Shown: positions 36,080 through 52,200, counted from the first letter of the stretch. The stretch: DNA of 64,000 nucleotides from Halisarca cf. caerulea (GCA_963170055.1 CAUJGJ010000200.1:1-64000), one strand, 5' to 3'. Numbers and translations: made by a program. Notes: generated from the sequence alone by a model not told the origin.

Positions 36080-37200
36080 GCTGCTGCTACTACCAATATT
36101 TGGCTCTAGCACCACGCACATTCCCAGTGGACACACATGAAGTTTCTCAACTGCTGTGGGCGTATTTGTGTAGTGTTGGATATGGTGGTGCTAATACTGA
36201 TATTTGGCACTAGCACCATGCACATTCCCAGTGGACACACATGACCTTTCTGATGTTCTGTGGGCGTATTTGTGTAGTGCTGGATATGTTGGTGCTAATA
36301 CCAATATTTTGCACTAGCACCACGCACATTACCAGTTGACACACATGAAGTTTCTTAACTACTGTGGGCATATTTGTGTAGTGCTGGATATGCTGGTGCT
36401 AATACCAATATTTGGCACTAGCACCACGCACATTCCCAGTGGAAACACATGACCTTTCTGAAGTTCTGTGGGCGTATTTGTGTAGTGTTGGATATGCTGG
36501 TGCTAATACCAATATTTGGCACTAGCGCCACGCACATTCCCAGTGGACACACATGAAGTTTCTGAAGTGCTGTGGGCGTATTTGTGTAGTTTTGGATATG
36601 CTGGTGCTAATACCAATATTTGGCACTAGCACCACGCACATTCCCAGTGGACACACATAAAGTTTGTTAAGTGCTGTGGGCGTATTTGTGTAGTGTTGGA
36701 TATGCTGCTGCTACTACCAATATTTGGCACTAGCACCACGCACATTCCCAGTGGACACACATGAAGTTTCTCAACTGCTGTGGGCGTATTTGTGTAGTGT
36801 TGGATATGGTGGAGCTAATACCGATATTTGGCACTAGCACCATGCACATTCCCAGTGGACACACATGACCTTTCTGATGTTCTGTGGGCGTATTTGTGTA
36901 GTGCTGGATATGTTGGTGCTAATACCAATATTTTGCACTAGCACCACGCACATTACCAGTTGACACACATGAAGTTTCTTAACTACTGTGGGCGTATTTG
37001 TGTAGTGTTGGATATGCTGGTGCTAATACCAATATTTGGCACTAGCACCACGCACATTCCCAGTGGAAACACATGACCTTTCTGAAGTTCTGTGGGCTTA
37101 TTTGTGTAGTGTTGGATATGCTGGTGCTAATACCAATATTTGGCACTAGCGCCACGCACATTCCCAGTGGACACACATGAAGTTTCAGAAGTGCTGTGGG
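36080..37200 (+). repeat. 624-bp (6-monomer) tandem duplication
   Basis: ACCAGTTGAC at 36331 and 36955, each preceded by TTTTGCACTAG and a CTTTCTGATGTTCTG monomer and followed by GTGGAAACACATGACC, gives a 624-bp offset. Confidence 0.7.
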
Positions 37201-37339
37201 CGTATTTGTGTAGTGTTGGATATGCTGCTGCTAATACCAATATTTGGCACTAGCACCACGCACATTCCCAGTGGACACACATGAAGTTTCTGAAGTGCTG
37301 TGGGCGTATTTGTGTAGTGTTGGATATGCTGGTGCTAAT

Positions 37340-40300
37340 ACCAATATTTGGCACTAGCACCACGCACATTCCCAGTGGACACACATGAAGTTTCTGAAGT
37401 GCTGTGGGCGTATTTGTGTAGTGTTGGATATGCTGGTGCTAATACCAATATTTGGCACTAGCACCACGCACATTCCCAGTGGACACACATGACCTTTCTG
37501 AAGTTCTGTGGGCGTATTTGTGTAGTGTTGGATATGCTGGTGCTAATACCAATATTTGGCACTAGCACCACGCACATTCCCAGTGGACACACATGAAGTT
37601 TCTCAACTGCTGTGGAAGTATTTGTGTAGTGTTGGATATGCTGGTGCTAATACCGATATTTTGCCCTAGCACCACGCACATTCCCAGTGGACACACATGA
37701 AGTTTCTAAACTGCTGTGGGCGTATTTGTGTAGTGTTGGATATGCTGGTGCTAATACGAATAATTGTCACTAGCACCACGCACATTCCCAGTGGACACAC
37801 ATGAAGTTTGTCAACTCCTGTGGGCGTATTTGTGTAGTGTTGGATATGCTGGTGCTACTACCGATATTTGTCACTAGCACCACGCACATTCCCAGTGGAC
37901 ACACATGAAGTTTGTGAATTGCTGTGGACGTATTTGTGTAGTGTTGGATATGCTGTTGCTAATACCAATATTTGGCACTAGCACCCCGCACATTCCCAGT
38001 GGACACACATGAAGTTTCTAAAGTGCTGTGGGCGTATTTGTGTAGTGTTGGATATGCTGGTGCTAATACCAATATTTGGCACTAGCACCACGCACATTTC
38101 CAGTGGACACACATGAAGTTTCTCAACTACTGTGGGCGTATTTGTGTAGTGTTGGATACGCTGGTGCTAATACCAATATTTGGCACTAGCACCACGCACA
38201 TTCCCAGTGGACACACATGAAGTTTGTCAACTGCTGTGGGCGTACTTGTGTAGTGTTGAATATGCTGGTGCTACTACCGATATTTGGCACTAGCACCACG
38301 CACATTCCCAGTGGACACACATGAAGTTTGTTAAGTGCTGTGGGCGTATTTGTGTAGTGTTGGATATGCTGGTGCTACTACCGATATTTGGCACTAGTAC
38401 CACGCACATTCCCAGTGGACACACATGAAGTTTGTCAACTGCTGTGGAAGTATTAGTGTAGTGTTGGATATGCTGGTGCTAATACCAATATTTGGCACTT
38501 GCACCACGCACATTCCCAGTTGACACACATGAAGTTTGTCAAGTGCTGTGGGCGTACTTGTGTAGTGTTGAATATGCTGGTGCTACTACCGATATTTGGC
38601 ACTAGCACCACGCACATTCCCAGTGGACACACATGAAGTTTGTCAACTGCTGTGGGCGTACTTGTGTAGTGTTGGATATGCTGGTGCTACTACCGATATT
38701 TGTCACTAGCACCACGCACATTCCCAGTGGACACACATGAAGTTTGTGAAGTGCTGTGGGCGTATTTGTGTAGTGCTGGATATGGTGGTGCTAATACCAA
38801 TATTTGTCACTAGCACCACGCACATTCCCAGTGGACACACATGAAGTTTCTCAACTGCTGTGGGCGTATTTGTGTAGTGTTGGATATGCTGGTGCTAATA
38901 CCAATATTTGGCACTAGCACCACGCACATTCCAAGTTGACACACATGAAGTTTGTCAACTACTGTGGGCGTATTTGTGTAGTGTAGGAGATACTGGTGCT
39001 AATACCGATATTTGGCACTAGCACCACGCACATTCCCAGTGGACACACATGAAGTTTCTTAACTACTGTGGGCGTATTTGTGTAATGTTTGATATGCTGG
39101 TGCTAATACCAATATTTGGCACTAGCACCACGCACATTCCCAGTGGACACACATGACCTTTCTGAAGTTCTGTGGGTGTATTTGTGTTGTGCTGGATATG
39201 CTGGTGCTAATACCAATATTTGGCACTAGCACCACGCACATTCCCAGTGGACACACATGACCTTTGTGAAGTGCTGTGGGCGTATTTGTGTACTGTAAGA
39301 TATGCTGGTGCTACTACCAATATTTGTCACTAGCACCACGCACATTCCCAGTGGACACACATGACCTTTCTGAAGTGCTGTGGGCGTATTTGTGTAGTGT
39401 TGGATATGCTGGTGCTAATACCAATATTTGGCACTAGCACCACGCACATTCCCAGTGGAAACACATGACCTTCCTGAAGTTCTGTGGGCTTATTTGTGTA
39501 GTGTTGGATATGCTGGTGCTAATACCAATATTTGGCACTAGCGCCACGCACATTCCCAGTGGACACACATGAAGTTTCAGAAGTGCTGTGGGCGTATTTG
39601 TGTAGTGTTGGATATGCTGCTGCTAATACCAATATTTGGCACTAGCACCACGCACATTCCCAGTGGACACACATGAAGTTTCTGAAGTGCTGTGGGCGTA
39701 TTTGTGTAGTGTTGGATATGCTGGTGCTAATACCAATATTTGGCACTAGCACCACGCACATTCCCAGTGGACACACATGAAGTTTCTGAAGTGCTGTGGG
39801 CGTATTTGTGTAGTGTTGGATATGCTGGTGCTAATACCAATATTTGGCACTAGCACCACGCACATTCCCAGTGGACACACATGAAGTTTCTTAACTACTG
39901 TGGGCGTATTTGTGTAGTGTTGGATATGCTGGTGCTTATACCAATATTTGGCACTAGCGTCACGCACATTCCCAGTGGACACACATGAAGTTTCTGAAGT
40001 GCTGTGGGCGTATTTGTGTAGTGTTGGATATGCTGCTGCTAATACCAATATTTGGCACTAGCACCACGCACATTCCCAGTGGACACACATGAAGTTTCTG
40101 AAGTGCTGTGGGCGTATTTGTGTAGTGTTGGATATGCTGGTGCTAATACCAATATTTGGCACTAGCACCACGCACATTCCCAGTGGACACACATGACCTT
40201 TCTGAAGTTCTGTGGGCGTATTTGTGTAGTGTTGGATATGCTGGTGCTAATACCAATATTTGGCACTAGCACCACGCACATTCCCAGTGGACACACATGA

Positions 40301-42160
40301 AGTTTCTCAACTGCTGTGGAAGTATTTGTGTAGTGTTGGATATGCTGGTGCTAATACCGATATTTTGCCCTAGCACCACGCACATTCCCAGTGGACACAC
40401 ATGAAGTTTCTAAACTGCTGTGGGCGTATTTGTGTAGTGTTGGATATGCTGGTGCTAATACGAATAATTGTCACTAGCACCACGCACATTCCCAGTGGAC
40501 ACACATGAAGTTTGTCAACTCCTGTGGGCGTATTTGTGTAGTGTTGGATATGCTGGTGCTACTACCGATATTTGTCACTAGCACCACGCACATTCCCAGT
40601 GGACACACATGAAGTTTGTGAATTGCTGTGGACGTATTTGTGTAGTGTTGGATATGCTGTTGCTAATACCAATATTTGGCACTAGCACCCCGCACATTCC
40701 CAGTGGACACACATGAAGTTTCTAAAGTGCTGTGGGCGTATTTGTGTAGTGTTGGATATGCTGGTGCTAATACCAATATTTGGCACTAGCACCACGCACA
40801 TTTCCAGTGGACACACATGAAGTTTCTCAACTACTGTGGGCGTATTTGTGTAGTGTTGGATACGCTGGTGCTAATACCAATATTTGGCACTAGCACCACG
40901 CACATTCCCAGTGGACACACATGAAGTTTGTCAACTGCTGTGGGCGTACTTGTGTAGTGTTGAATATGCTGGTGCTACTACCGATATTTGGCACTAGCAC
41001 CACGCACATTCCCAGTGGACACACATGAAGTTTGTTAAGTGCTGTGGGCGTATTTGTGTAGTGTTGGATATGCTGGTGCTACTACCGATATTTGGCACTA
41101 GCACCACGCACATTCCCAGTGGACACACATGAAGTTTGTCAACTGCTGTGGAAGTATTAGTGTAGTGTTGGATATGCTGGTGCTAATACCAATATTTGGC
41201 ACTTGCACCACGCACATTCCCAGTTGACACACATGAAGTTTGTCAAGTGCTGTGGGCGTACTTGTGTAGTGTTGAATATGCTGGTGCTACTACCGATATT
41301 TGGCACTAGCACCACGCACATTCCCAGTGGACACACATGAAGTTTGTCAACTGCTGTGGGCGTACTTGTGTAGTGTTGGATATGCTGGTGCTACTACCGA
41401 TATTTGTCACTAGCACCACGCACATTCCCAGTGGACACACATGAAGTTTGTGAAGTGCTGTGGGCGTATTTGTGTAGTGCTGGATATGGTGGTGCTAATA
41501 CCAATATTTGTCACTAGCACCACGCACATTCCCAGTGGACACACATGAAGTTTCTCAACTGCTGTGGGCGTATTTGTGTAGTGTTGGATATGCTGGTGCT
41601 AATACCAATATTTGGCACTAGCACCACGCACATTCCAAGTTGACACACATGAAGTTTGTCAACTACTGTGGGCGTATTTGTGTAGTGTAGGAGATACTGG
41701 TGCTAATACCGATATTTGGCACTAGCACCACGCACATTCCCAGTGGACACACATGAAGTTTCTTAACTACTGTGGGCGTATTTGTGTAATGTTTGATATG
41801 CTGGTGCTAATACCAATATTTGGCACTAGCACCACGCACATTCCCAGTGGACACACATGACCTTTCTGAAGTTCTGTGGGTGTATTTGTGTTGTGCTGGA
41901 TATGCTGGTGCTAATACCAATATTTGGCACTAGCACCACGCACATTCCCAGTGGACACACATGACCTTTGTGAAGTGCTGTGGGCGTATTTGTGTACTGT
42001 AAGATATGCTGGTGCTACTACCAATATTTGTCACTAGCACCACGCACATTCCCAGTGGACACACATGACCTTTCTGAAGTGCTGTGGGCGTATTTGTGTA
42101 GTGTTGGATATGCTGGTGCTAATACCAATATTTGGCACTAGCACCACGCACATTCCCAGT
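37340..42160 (+). repeat. 2704-bp (26-monomer) higher-order repeat, copies about 37340-39450 and 40044-42155
   Basis: Private variants align at 2704 bp: TAATACGAATAATTG (37750 and 40454), CAACTCCTGTGGG, CTGTTGCTAATACC, GTAGGAGATACTGG and CTGTGGGTGTATTTGTGTTG (near 39170 and 41874). The seam (about 39450-40040) contains a further copy of the 37149-37300 stretch at a 2392-bp offset. Confidence 0.8.
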
Positions 42161-45100
42161 GGACACACATGAAGTTTCTGACGTGCTGTGGGCGTATTTG
42201 TGTAGTGTTGGATATGCTGGTGCTAATACCAATATTTGGCACTAGCACCACGCACATTCCCAGTGGACACACATGACGTTTCTGAAGTGCTGTGGGCGTA
42301 TTTGTTTAGTGTTGGATTTGCTACTGCTAATACCAATATTTGGCACTAGCACCACGCACATTCCCAGTGGACACACATGAAGTTTCTTAACTACTGTGGG
42401 CGTATTTGTATAGTGTTGGATATGCTGGTGCTAATACCAATATTTGGCACTAGCACCACGCACATTCCCAGTGGACACACATGAAGTTTCTGAAGTGCTG
42501 TGGGCGTATTTGTGTAATGTTTGATATGCTGGTGCTAATACCAATATTTGTCACTAGCACCACGCACATTCCCAGTGGACACACATGACCTTTCTGAAGT
42601 GCTGTGGGCGTATTTGTGTAGTGTTGGATATGCTGGTGCTAATACCAATACTTGGCACTAGCACCACGCACATTCCCAGTGGACACACATGACCTTTCTG
42701 ACGTGCTGTGGGCGTATTTGTGTAGTGTTGGATATGCTGGTGCTAATACCAATATTTGGCACTAGCACCACGCACATTCCCAGTGGACACACATGACGTT
42801 TCTGAAGTGCTGTGGGCGTATTTGTGTAGTGTTGGATATGCTGCTGCTAATACCAATATTTGGCACTAGCACCACGCGCATTCCCAGTGGACACACATGA
42901 CCTTTGTGAAGTGCTGTGGGCGTATTTGTGTAGTTTTGGATATGCTGCTGCTAATACCAATATTTGGCACTAGCACCACGCACATTCCCAGTGGACACAC
43001 ATGAAGTTTGTCAACTGCTGTGGGCGTATTTGTGTAGTGTTGGATATGCTGGTGCTAATACCCATATTTGTCACTAGCACCACGCACATTCCCAGTGGAG
43101 ACACATGAGGTTTGTGAAGTGCTGTGGGCGTATTTTTTTAGTGTTGGATATGCTGGTGCTAATACCAATATTTGGCACTAGCACCGCGCACATTCCCAGC
43201 GGACACACATATAGTTTGTCAACTGCTGTGGGCGTATTTGTGTAGTGTTGGATATGCTGGTGCTAATACCCATATTTGTCACTAGCACCACGCACATTCC
43301 CAGTGGACACACATGAAGTTTGTCAACTGCTGTGGGCGTATTTGTGTAGTGTTGGATATGCTGGTGCTAATACCCATATTTGTCACTAGCACCACGCACA
43401 TTCCCAGTGGACACACATGAGGTTTGTGAAGTGCTGTGGGCGTATTTGTGTAGTGTTGGATATGCTGGTGCTAATACCAATATTTGGCACTAGCACCACG
43501 CACATTCCCAGCGGACACACATAAAGTTTGTTAAGTGCTGTGGGCGTATTTGTGTAGTGTTGGATATGCTGGTGCTAATACCAATATTTGGCACTAGCAC
43601 CACGCACATTCCCAGTGGACACACATGAAGTTTCTGAAGTTCTGTGGGCGTATTTTTGTAGTGCTGGATATGCTGGTGCTAATACCAATATTTGGCACTA
43701 GCACCACGCACATTCCCAGTGGACACACATGACCTTTGTGAAGTGCTGTGGGCGTATTTGTGTACTGTAAGATATGCTGGTGCAAATTCCAATATTTGTC
43801 ACTAGCACCACGCACATTCCCAGTGGACACACATGACCTTTCTGAAGTGCTGTGGGCGTATTTGTGTAGTGTTGGATATGCTGGTGCTAATACCAATATT
43901 TGGCACTAGCACCACGCACATTCCCAGTGGACACACATGACGTTTCTGAAGTGCTGTGGGCGTATTTGTTTAGTGTTGGATATGCTACTGCTAATACCAA
44001 TATTTGGCACTAGCACCACGCACATTCCCAGTGGACACACATGAAGTTTCTTAACTACTGTGGGCGTATTTGTGTAGTGTTGGATATGCTGGTGCTAATA
44101 CCAATATTTGGCACTAGCACCACGCACATTCCCAGTGGACACACATGAAGTTTCTGAAGTGCTGTGGGCGTATTTGTGTAATGTTTGATATGCTGGTGCT
44201 AATACCAATATTTGTCACTAGCACCACGCATATTCCCAGTGGACACACATGACCTTTCTGAAGTGCTATGGGCGTATTTGTGTAGTGTTGGATATGCTGG
44301 TGCTAATACCAATATTTGGCACTAGCACCACGCACATTCCCAGTGGACACACATGACCTTTCTGACGTGCTGTGGGCGTATTTGTGTAGTGTTGGATATG
44401 CTGGTGCTAATACCAATATTTGGCACTATCACCACGCACATTCCCAGTGGACACACATGACGTTTCTGAAGTGCTGTGGGCGTATTTGTGTAGTGTTGGA
44501 TATGCTGCTGCTAATACCAATATTTGGCACTAGCACCACGCACATTCCCAGTGGACACACATGACCTTTGTGAAGTGCTGTGGGCGTATTTGTGTAGTGT
44601 TGGATATGCTGGTGCTAATACCAATATTTGGCACTAGCACCACGCATATTCCCAGTGGACACACATGAAGGTTCTGAAGTGCTGTGGGCGTATTTGTGTA
44701 GTGTTGGATATGCTGGTGCTAATACCAATATTTGGCACTAGCCCCGCGCACTTTCCCAGTGGACACACATGAAGTTTCTGAAGTGCTGTGGGCGTATTTG
44801 TGTAGTGTTGGATATGCTGGTGCTAATACCAATATTTGGCACAAGCACCACGCATATTCCCAGTGGACACACATGACCTTTCTGAAGTGCTGTGGGCGTA
44901 TTTGTGAAGTGTTGGATATGCTGGTGCTAATACCAATATTTGTCACTAGCACCACGCACATTCCCAGTGGACACACATGAAGTTTCTGAAGTGCTTAGGG
45001 CGTATTTGTGTAGTGTTGGATATGGTGGTGCTAATACCAATATTTGGCACTAGCACCACGCACATTCCCAGTGGACACACATGAAGTTTCTGAAGTGCTG

Positions 45101-46219
45101 TGGGCGTATTTGTGTAGTGTTGGATATGCTGGTGCTATTACCAATATTTGGCACTAGCACCACGCACATTCCCAGTGGACACATATGAAGTTTCTTAACT
45201 ACTGTGGGCGTATTTGTGTAGTGTTGGATATGGTGGTGCTAATACCAATATTTGGCACTACCACCACGCACATTCCCAGTGGACACCCATGACCTTTCTG
45301 AAGTGCTGTGGGCGTATTTGCGTAGTGTTGGATATGCTGGTGCTAATACCAATATTTGGCACTAGCACCACGCACATTCCCAGTGGACACACATGAAGTT
45401 TCTGAAGTGCTGTGGGCGTATTTGTGTAGTGTTGGATATGCTGGTGCTAATACCAATATTTGGCACTAGCACCACGCACATTCCCAGTGGACACACATGA
45501 AGTTTCTGAAGTGCTGTGGGCGTATTTGTGTAGTGTTGGATATGCTGGTGCTAATACCAATATTTGGCACTAGCACCACGCACATTACCAGTGGACACAC
45601 ATGAAGTTTCTTAACTACTGTGGGCGTATTTGTGTAATATTGGATATGCTGGTGCTAATACCAATATTTGGTATTAGCACCACGCACATTCCCAGTGGAC
45701 ACACATGACCTTTCTTAAGTGCTGTGGGCGTATTTGCGTAGTGTTGGATATGCTGGTGCTAATACCAATATTTGGCACTAGCACCACGCACATTCCCAGT
45801 GGACACACATGAAGTTTCTTAACTACTGTGGGCGTATTTGTGTAGTGTTGGATATGCTGGTGCTAATACCAATATTTGGCACTACCACCACGCACATTCC
45901 CAGTGGACACCCATGACCTTTCTGAAGTGCTGTGGGCGTATTTGCGTAGTGTTGGATATGCTGGTGCTAATACCAATATTTGTCACTAGCACCACGCACA
46001 TTCCCAGTGGACACACATGAAGTTTCTTAACTACTGTTGGCGTATTTGTGTAGTGTTGGATATGGTGGTGCTAATACCAATATTTGGCACTAGCACCACG
46101 CACATTCCCAGTGGACACACAAGACCTTTCTGAAGTGCTGTGGGCGTATTTCTGTAGTGTTGGATATGCTGGTGCTAATACCAATATTTGGCACTAGCAC
46201 CACGCACATTCCCAGTGGA

Positions 46220-47580
46220 CACACATGACCTTTCTGATGTGGTGTGGGCGTATTTGTGTAGTGTTGGATATGCTTGTGCTAATACCAATATTTGCAACTA
46301 GCACCACGCACATTCCCAGTGGACACACATGACCTTTCTGAAGTGCTGTGGGCGTATTTGTGTAGTGTTGGATATGCTGCTGCTAATACCAATATTTGGC
46401 ACTAGCACCACGCACATTCCCAGTGGACACACATGAAGTTTCTTAACTACTGTGGGCGTATTTGTGTAGTGTTGGATATGCTGGTGCTAATACCAATATT
46501 TGGCACTAGCACCACGCACATTCCCAGTGTACACACATGACCTTTCTGAAGTTCTGTGGGCGTATTTGTGTAGTGCTGGATATGCTGGTGCTAATACCAA
46601 TATTTGGCACTAGCACCACGCACATTCCCAGTGGACACACATGACCTTTGTGAAGTGCTGTGGGCGTATTTGTGTAGTGTTGGATATGCTGGTGCTAATA
46701 CCAATATTTGGCACTAGCACCACGCATATTCCCAGTGGACACACATGAAGGTTCTGAAGTGCTGTGGGCGTATTTGTGTAGTGTTGGATATGCTGGTGCT
46801 AATACCAATATTTGGCACTAGCCCCGCGCACTTTCCCAGTAGACACACATGAAGTTTCTGAAGTGCTGTGGGCGTATTTGTGTAGTGTTGGATATACTGG
46901 TGCTAATACCAATATTTGGCACAAGCAACACGCACATTCCCAGTGGACACACATGACCTTTCTGATGTGGTGTGGGCGTATTTGTGTAGTGTTGGATATG
47001 CTTGTGCTAATACCAATATTTGCAACTAGCACCACGCACATTCCCAGTGGACACACATGACCTTTCTGAAGTGCTGTGGGCGTATTTGTGTAGTGTTGGA
47101 TATGCTGCTGCTAATACCAATATTTGGCACTAGCACCACGCACATTCCCAGTGGACACACATGAAGTTTCTTAACTACTGTGGGCGTATTTGTGTAGTGT
47201 TGGATATGCTGGTGCTAATACCAATATTTGGCACTAGCACCACGCACATTCCCAGTGGACACACATGACCTTTCTGAAGTTCTGTGGGCGTATTTGTGTA
47301 GTGCTGGATATGCTGGTGCTAATACCAATATTTGGCACTAGCACCACGCACATTCCCAGTGGACACACATGACCTTTGTGAAGTGCTGTGGGCGTATTTG
47401 TGTAGTGTTGGATATGCTGGTGCTAATACCAATATTTGGCACTAGCACCACGCATATTCCCAGTGGACACACATGAAGGTTCTGAAGTGCTGTGGGCGTA
47501 TTTGTGTAGTGTTGGATATGCTGGTGCTAATACCAATATTTGGCACTAGCCCCGCGCACTTTCCCAGTAGACACACATGA
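46220..47580 (+). repeat. 728-bp (7-monomer) tandem duplication
   Basis: The run CTTTCTGATGTGGTG ... TTTGCAACTAG ... ATGAAGGTTCTG ... CTAGCCCCGCGCACTTTCCC occurs twice at a 728-bp offset (for example the CCCCGCG monomer near 46820 and 47548). A related CCCCGCG monomer also lies near 44740. Confidence 0.75.
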
Positions 47581-49239
47581 AGTTTCTGAAGTGCTGTGGG
47601 CGTATTTGTGTAGTGTTGGATATACTGGTGCTAATACCAATATTTGGCACAAGCACCACGCACATTCCCAGTGGACACACATGACCTTTCTGAAGTGCTG
47701 TGGGCGTATTTGTGAAGTGTTGGATATGCTGGTGCTAATACCAATATTTGTCACTAGCACCACGCACATTCCCAGTGGACACACATGAAGTTTCTGAAGT
47801 GCTTAGGGCGTATTTGTGTAGTGTTGGATATGCTGGTGCTAATACCAATATTTGGCACTAGCACCACGCACATTCCCAGTGGACACACATGAAGTTTCTG
47901 AAGTGCTGTGGGCGTATTTGTGTAGTGTTGGATATGCTGGTGCTATTACCAATATTTGGCACTAGCACCACGCACATTCCCAGTGGACACACATGAAGTT
48001 TCTTAACTACTGTGGGCGTATTTGTGTAGTGTTGGATATGGTGGTGCTAATACCAATATTTGGCACTACCACCACGCACATTCCCAGTGGACACCCATGA
48101 CCTTTCTGAAGTGCTGTGGGCGTATTTGCGTAGTGTTGGATATGCTGGTGCTAATACCAATATTTGGCACTAGCACCACGCACATTCCCAGTGGACACAC
48201 ATGAAGTTTCTTAACTACTGTTGGCGTATTTGTGTAGTGTTGGATATGGTGGTTCTAATACCAATATTTGGCACTAGCACCACGCACATTCCCAGTGGAC
48301 ACCCATGACCTTTCTGAAGTGCTGTGGGCGTATTTGTGTAGTGTTGGATATGCTGGTGCTAATACCAATATTTGGCTCTAGCACCACGCACATTCCCAGT
48401 GGACACACATGAAGTTTCTGAAGTGCTGTGGGCGTATTTGTGTAGTGTTGGATATGCTGGTGCTATTACCAATATTTGGCACTAGCACCACGCACATTCC
48501 CAGTGGACACACATGAAGTTTCTTAACTACTGTGGGCGTATTTGTGTAATATTGGATATGCTGCTGCTAATACCAATATTTGGCACTAGCACCACGCACA
48601 TTCCCAGTGCACACACATGACCTTTCTGAAGTGCTGTGGGCGTATTTGTGTAGTGTTTGATATGCTGGTGCTAATACCAATATTTGGCACTAGCACCACG
48701 CACATTCCCAGTGGACACACATGAAGTTTCTGAAGTGCTGTGGGCGTATTTGTGTAGTGTTGGATATGCTGGTGCTATTACCAATATTTGGCACTAGCAC
48801 CACGCACATTCCCAGTGGACACACATGACCTTTCTGAAGTGCTGTGGGCGTATTTGTGTAGTGTTGGATATGCTGGTGCTAATACCAATATTTGGCACTA
48901 GCACCACGCACATTCCCAGAGGACACACATGAAGTTTCTGAAGTGCTGTGGGCGTATTTGTTTAGTGTTGGATATGCTGGTGCTAATACCAATATTTGGC
49001 ACTAGCACCACGCACATTCCCAGTGGACACACATGAAGTTTCTTAACTACTGTGGGCGTATTTGTGTAATGTTGGATATGCTGGTGCTAATACCAATATT
49101 TGGCACTAGCACCACGCACATTCCCAGTGGTAACACATGAAGTTTGTGAAGTGCTGTGGGCGTATTTGTGTAGTGTTGGATATGCTGGTGCTATTACCAA
49201 TATTTGGCACTAGCACCACGCACATTCCCAGTGGACACA

Positions 49240-52200
49240 CATGACCTTTCTAAAGTGGTGTGGGCGTATTTGTGTAGTGTTGGATATGCTGGTTCTAATA
49301 CCAATATTTGGCACTAGCACCACGCACATTCCCAGTGGACACACATGAAGTTTCTTAATTACTGTGGGCGTATTTGTTTAATATTGGGTATGCTGCTGCT
49401 AATACCAATATTTGGCACTAGCACCACGCACATTCCCAGTGGACACACATGACCTTTCTGAAGTGCTGTGGGCGTATTTGTGTAGTGTTGGATATGCTGG
49501 TGCTAATACCGATATTTGGCACTAGCACCACGCACATTCCCAGTGGACACACATGACCTTTCTGATGTGGTGTGGGCGTATTTGTGTAGTGTTGGATATG
49601 CTTGTGCTAATACCAATATATGCAACTAGCACCACGCACATTCCCAGTGGACACACATGACCTTTCTGAAGTGCTGTGGGCGTATTTGTGTAGTGTTGGA
49701 TATGCTGGTGCTAATACCAATATTTGGCACTAGCACCACGCACATTCCCAGAGGACACACATGAAGTTTCTGAAGTGCTGTGGGCGTATTTGTGTAGTGT
49801 TTGATATGCTGGTGCTAATACCAATATTTGGCACTAGCACCACGCACATTACCAGTGGACACACATGAAGTTTCTTAACTACTGTGGGCGTATTTGTGTA
49901 ATGTTGGATATGCTGGTGCTACTACCAATATTTGGCACTAGCACCACGCACATTCCCAGTGGACACACATGAAGTTTCTGAAGTGCTGTGGGCGTATTTG
50001 TGAAGTGTTGGATATGCTGGTGCTAATACAAATATTTGGCACTAGCACCACGCACATTCCCAGTGGACACACATGAAGTTTCTGAAGTGCTGTGGGCGTA
50101 TTTGTGTAGTGTTGGATGTGCTGGTGCTATTACCAATATTTGGCACTAGCACCACGCACATTCCCAGTGGACACACATGAAGTTTCTTAACTACTGTGGG
50201 CGTATTTGTGTAGTGTTGGATATGGTGGTGCTAATACCAATATTTGGCACTACCACCACGCACATTCCCAGTGGACACCCATGACCTTTCTGAAGTGCTG
50301 TGGGCGTATTTGCGTAGTGTTGGATATGCTGGTGCTAATACCAATATTTGGCACTAGCACCACGCACATTCCCAGTGGACACACATGAAGTTTCTTAACT
50401 ACTGTTGGCGTATTTGTGTAGTGTTGGATATGGTGGTTCTAATACCAATATTTGGCACTAGCACCACGCACATTCCCAGTGGACACCCATGACCTTTCTG
50501 AAGTGCTGTGGGCGTATTTGTGTAGTGTTGGATATGCTGGTGCTAATACCAATATTTGGCACTAGCACCACGCACATTCCCAGTGGACACACATGAAGTT
50601 TCTGAAGTTCTGTGGGCGTATTTGTGTAGTGTTGGATATGCTGGTGCTATTACCAATATTTGGCACTAGCACCACGCACATTCCCAGTGGACACACATGA
50701 AGTTTCTTAACTACTGTGGGCGTATTTGTGTAATATTGGATATGCTGCTGCTAATACCAATATTTTGCACTAGCACCACGCACATTCCCAGTGGACACAC
50801 ATGACCTTTCTGAAGTGCTGTGGGCGTATTTGTGTAGTGTTGGATATGCTGGTGCTAATACCAATATTTGGCACTAGCACCACGCACATTCCCAGTGGAC
50901 ACACATGAAGTTTCTGAAGTGCTGTGGGCGTATTTGTGTAGTGTTGGATATGCTGGTGCTATTACCAATATTTGGCACTAGCACCACGCACATTCCCAGT
51001 GGACACACATGACCTTTCTGAAGTGCTGTGGGCGTATTTGTGTAGTGTTGGATATGCTGGTGCTAATACCAATATTTGGCACTAGCACCACGCACATTCC
51101 CAGAGGACACACATGAAGTTTGTGAAGTGCTGTGGGCGTATTTGTGTAGTGTTGGATATGCTGGTGCTAATACCAATATTTGGCAGTAGCACCACGCACA
51201 TTCCCAGTGGACACACATGAAGTTTCTTAACTACTGTGGGCGTATTTGTGTAATGTTGGATATGCTGGTGCTAATACCAATATTTGGCACTAGCACCACG
51301 CACATTCCCAGTGGACACACATGAAGTTTGTGAAGTGCTGTGGGCGTATTTGTGTAGTGTTGGATATGCTGGTGCTATTACCAATATTTGGCACTAGCAC
51401 CACGCACATTCCCAGTGGACACACATGACCTTTCTGAAGTGCTGTGGGCGTATTTCTGTAGTGTTGGATATGCTGGTGCTAATACCAATATTTGGCACTA
51501 GCACCACGCACATTCCCAGTGGACACACATGACCTTTCTAAAGTGGTGTGGGCGTATTTGTGTAGTGTTGGATATGCTGGTGCTAATACCAATATTTGGC
51601 ACTAGCACCACGCACATTCCCAGTGGACACACATGAAGTTTCTTAATTACTGTGGGCGTATTTGTTTAATATTGGATATGCTGCTGCTAATACCAATATT
51701 TGGCACTAGCACCACGCACATTCCCAGTGGACACACATGACCTTTCTGAAGTGCTGTGGGCGTATTTGTGTAGTGTTGGATATGCTGGTGCTAATACCAA
51801 TATTTGGCACTAGCACCACGCACATTCCCAGAGGACACACATGAAGTTTCTGAAGTGCTGTGGGCGTATTTGTTTAGTGTTGGATATGCTGGTGCTAATA
51901 CCAATATTTGGCACTAGCACCACGCACATTCCCAGTGGACACACATGAAGTTTCTTAACTACTGTGGGCGTATTTGTGTAATGTTGGATATGCTGGTGCT
52001 AATACCAATATTTGGCACTAGCACCACGCACATTCCCAGTGGTCACACATGAAGTTTGTGAAGTGCTGTGGGCGTATTTGTGTAGTGTTGGATATGCTGG
52101 TGCTATTACCAATATTTGGCACTAGCACCACGCACATTCCCAGTGGACACACATGACCTTTCTGAAGTGCTGTGGGCGTATTTCTGTAGTGTTGGATATG

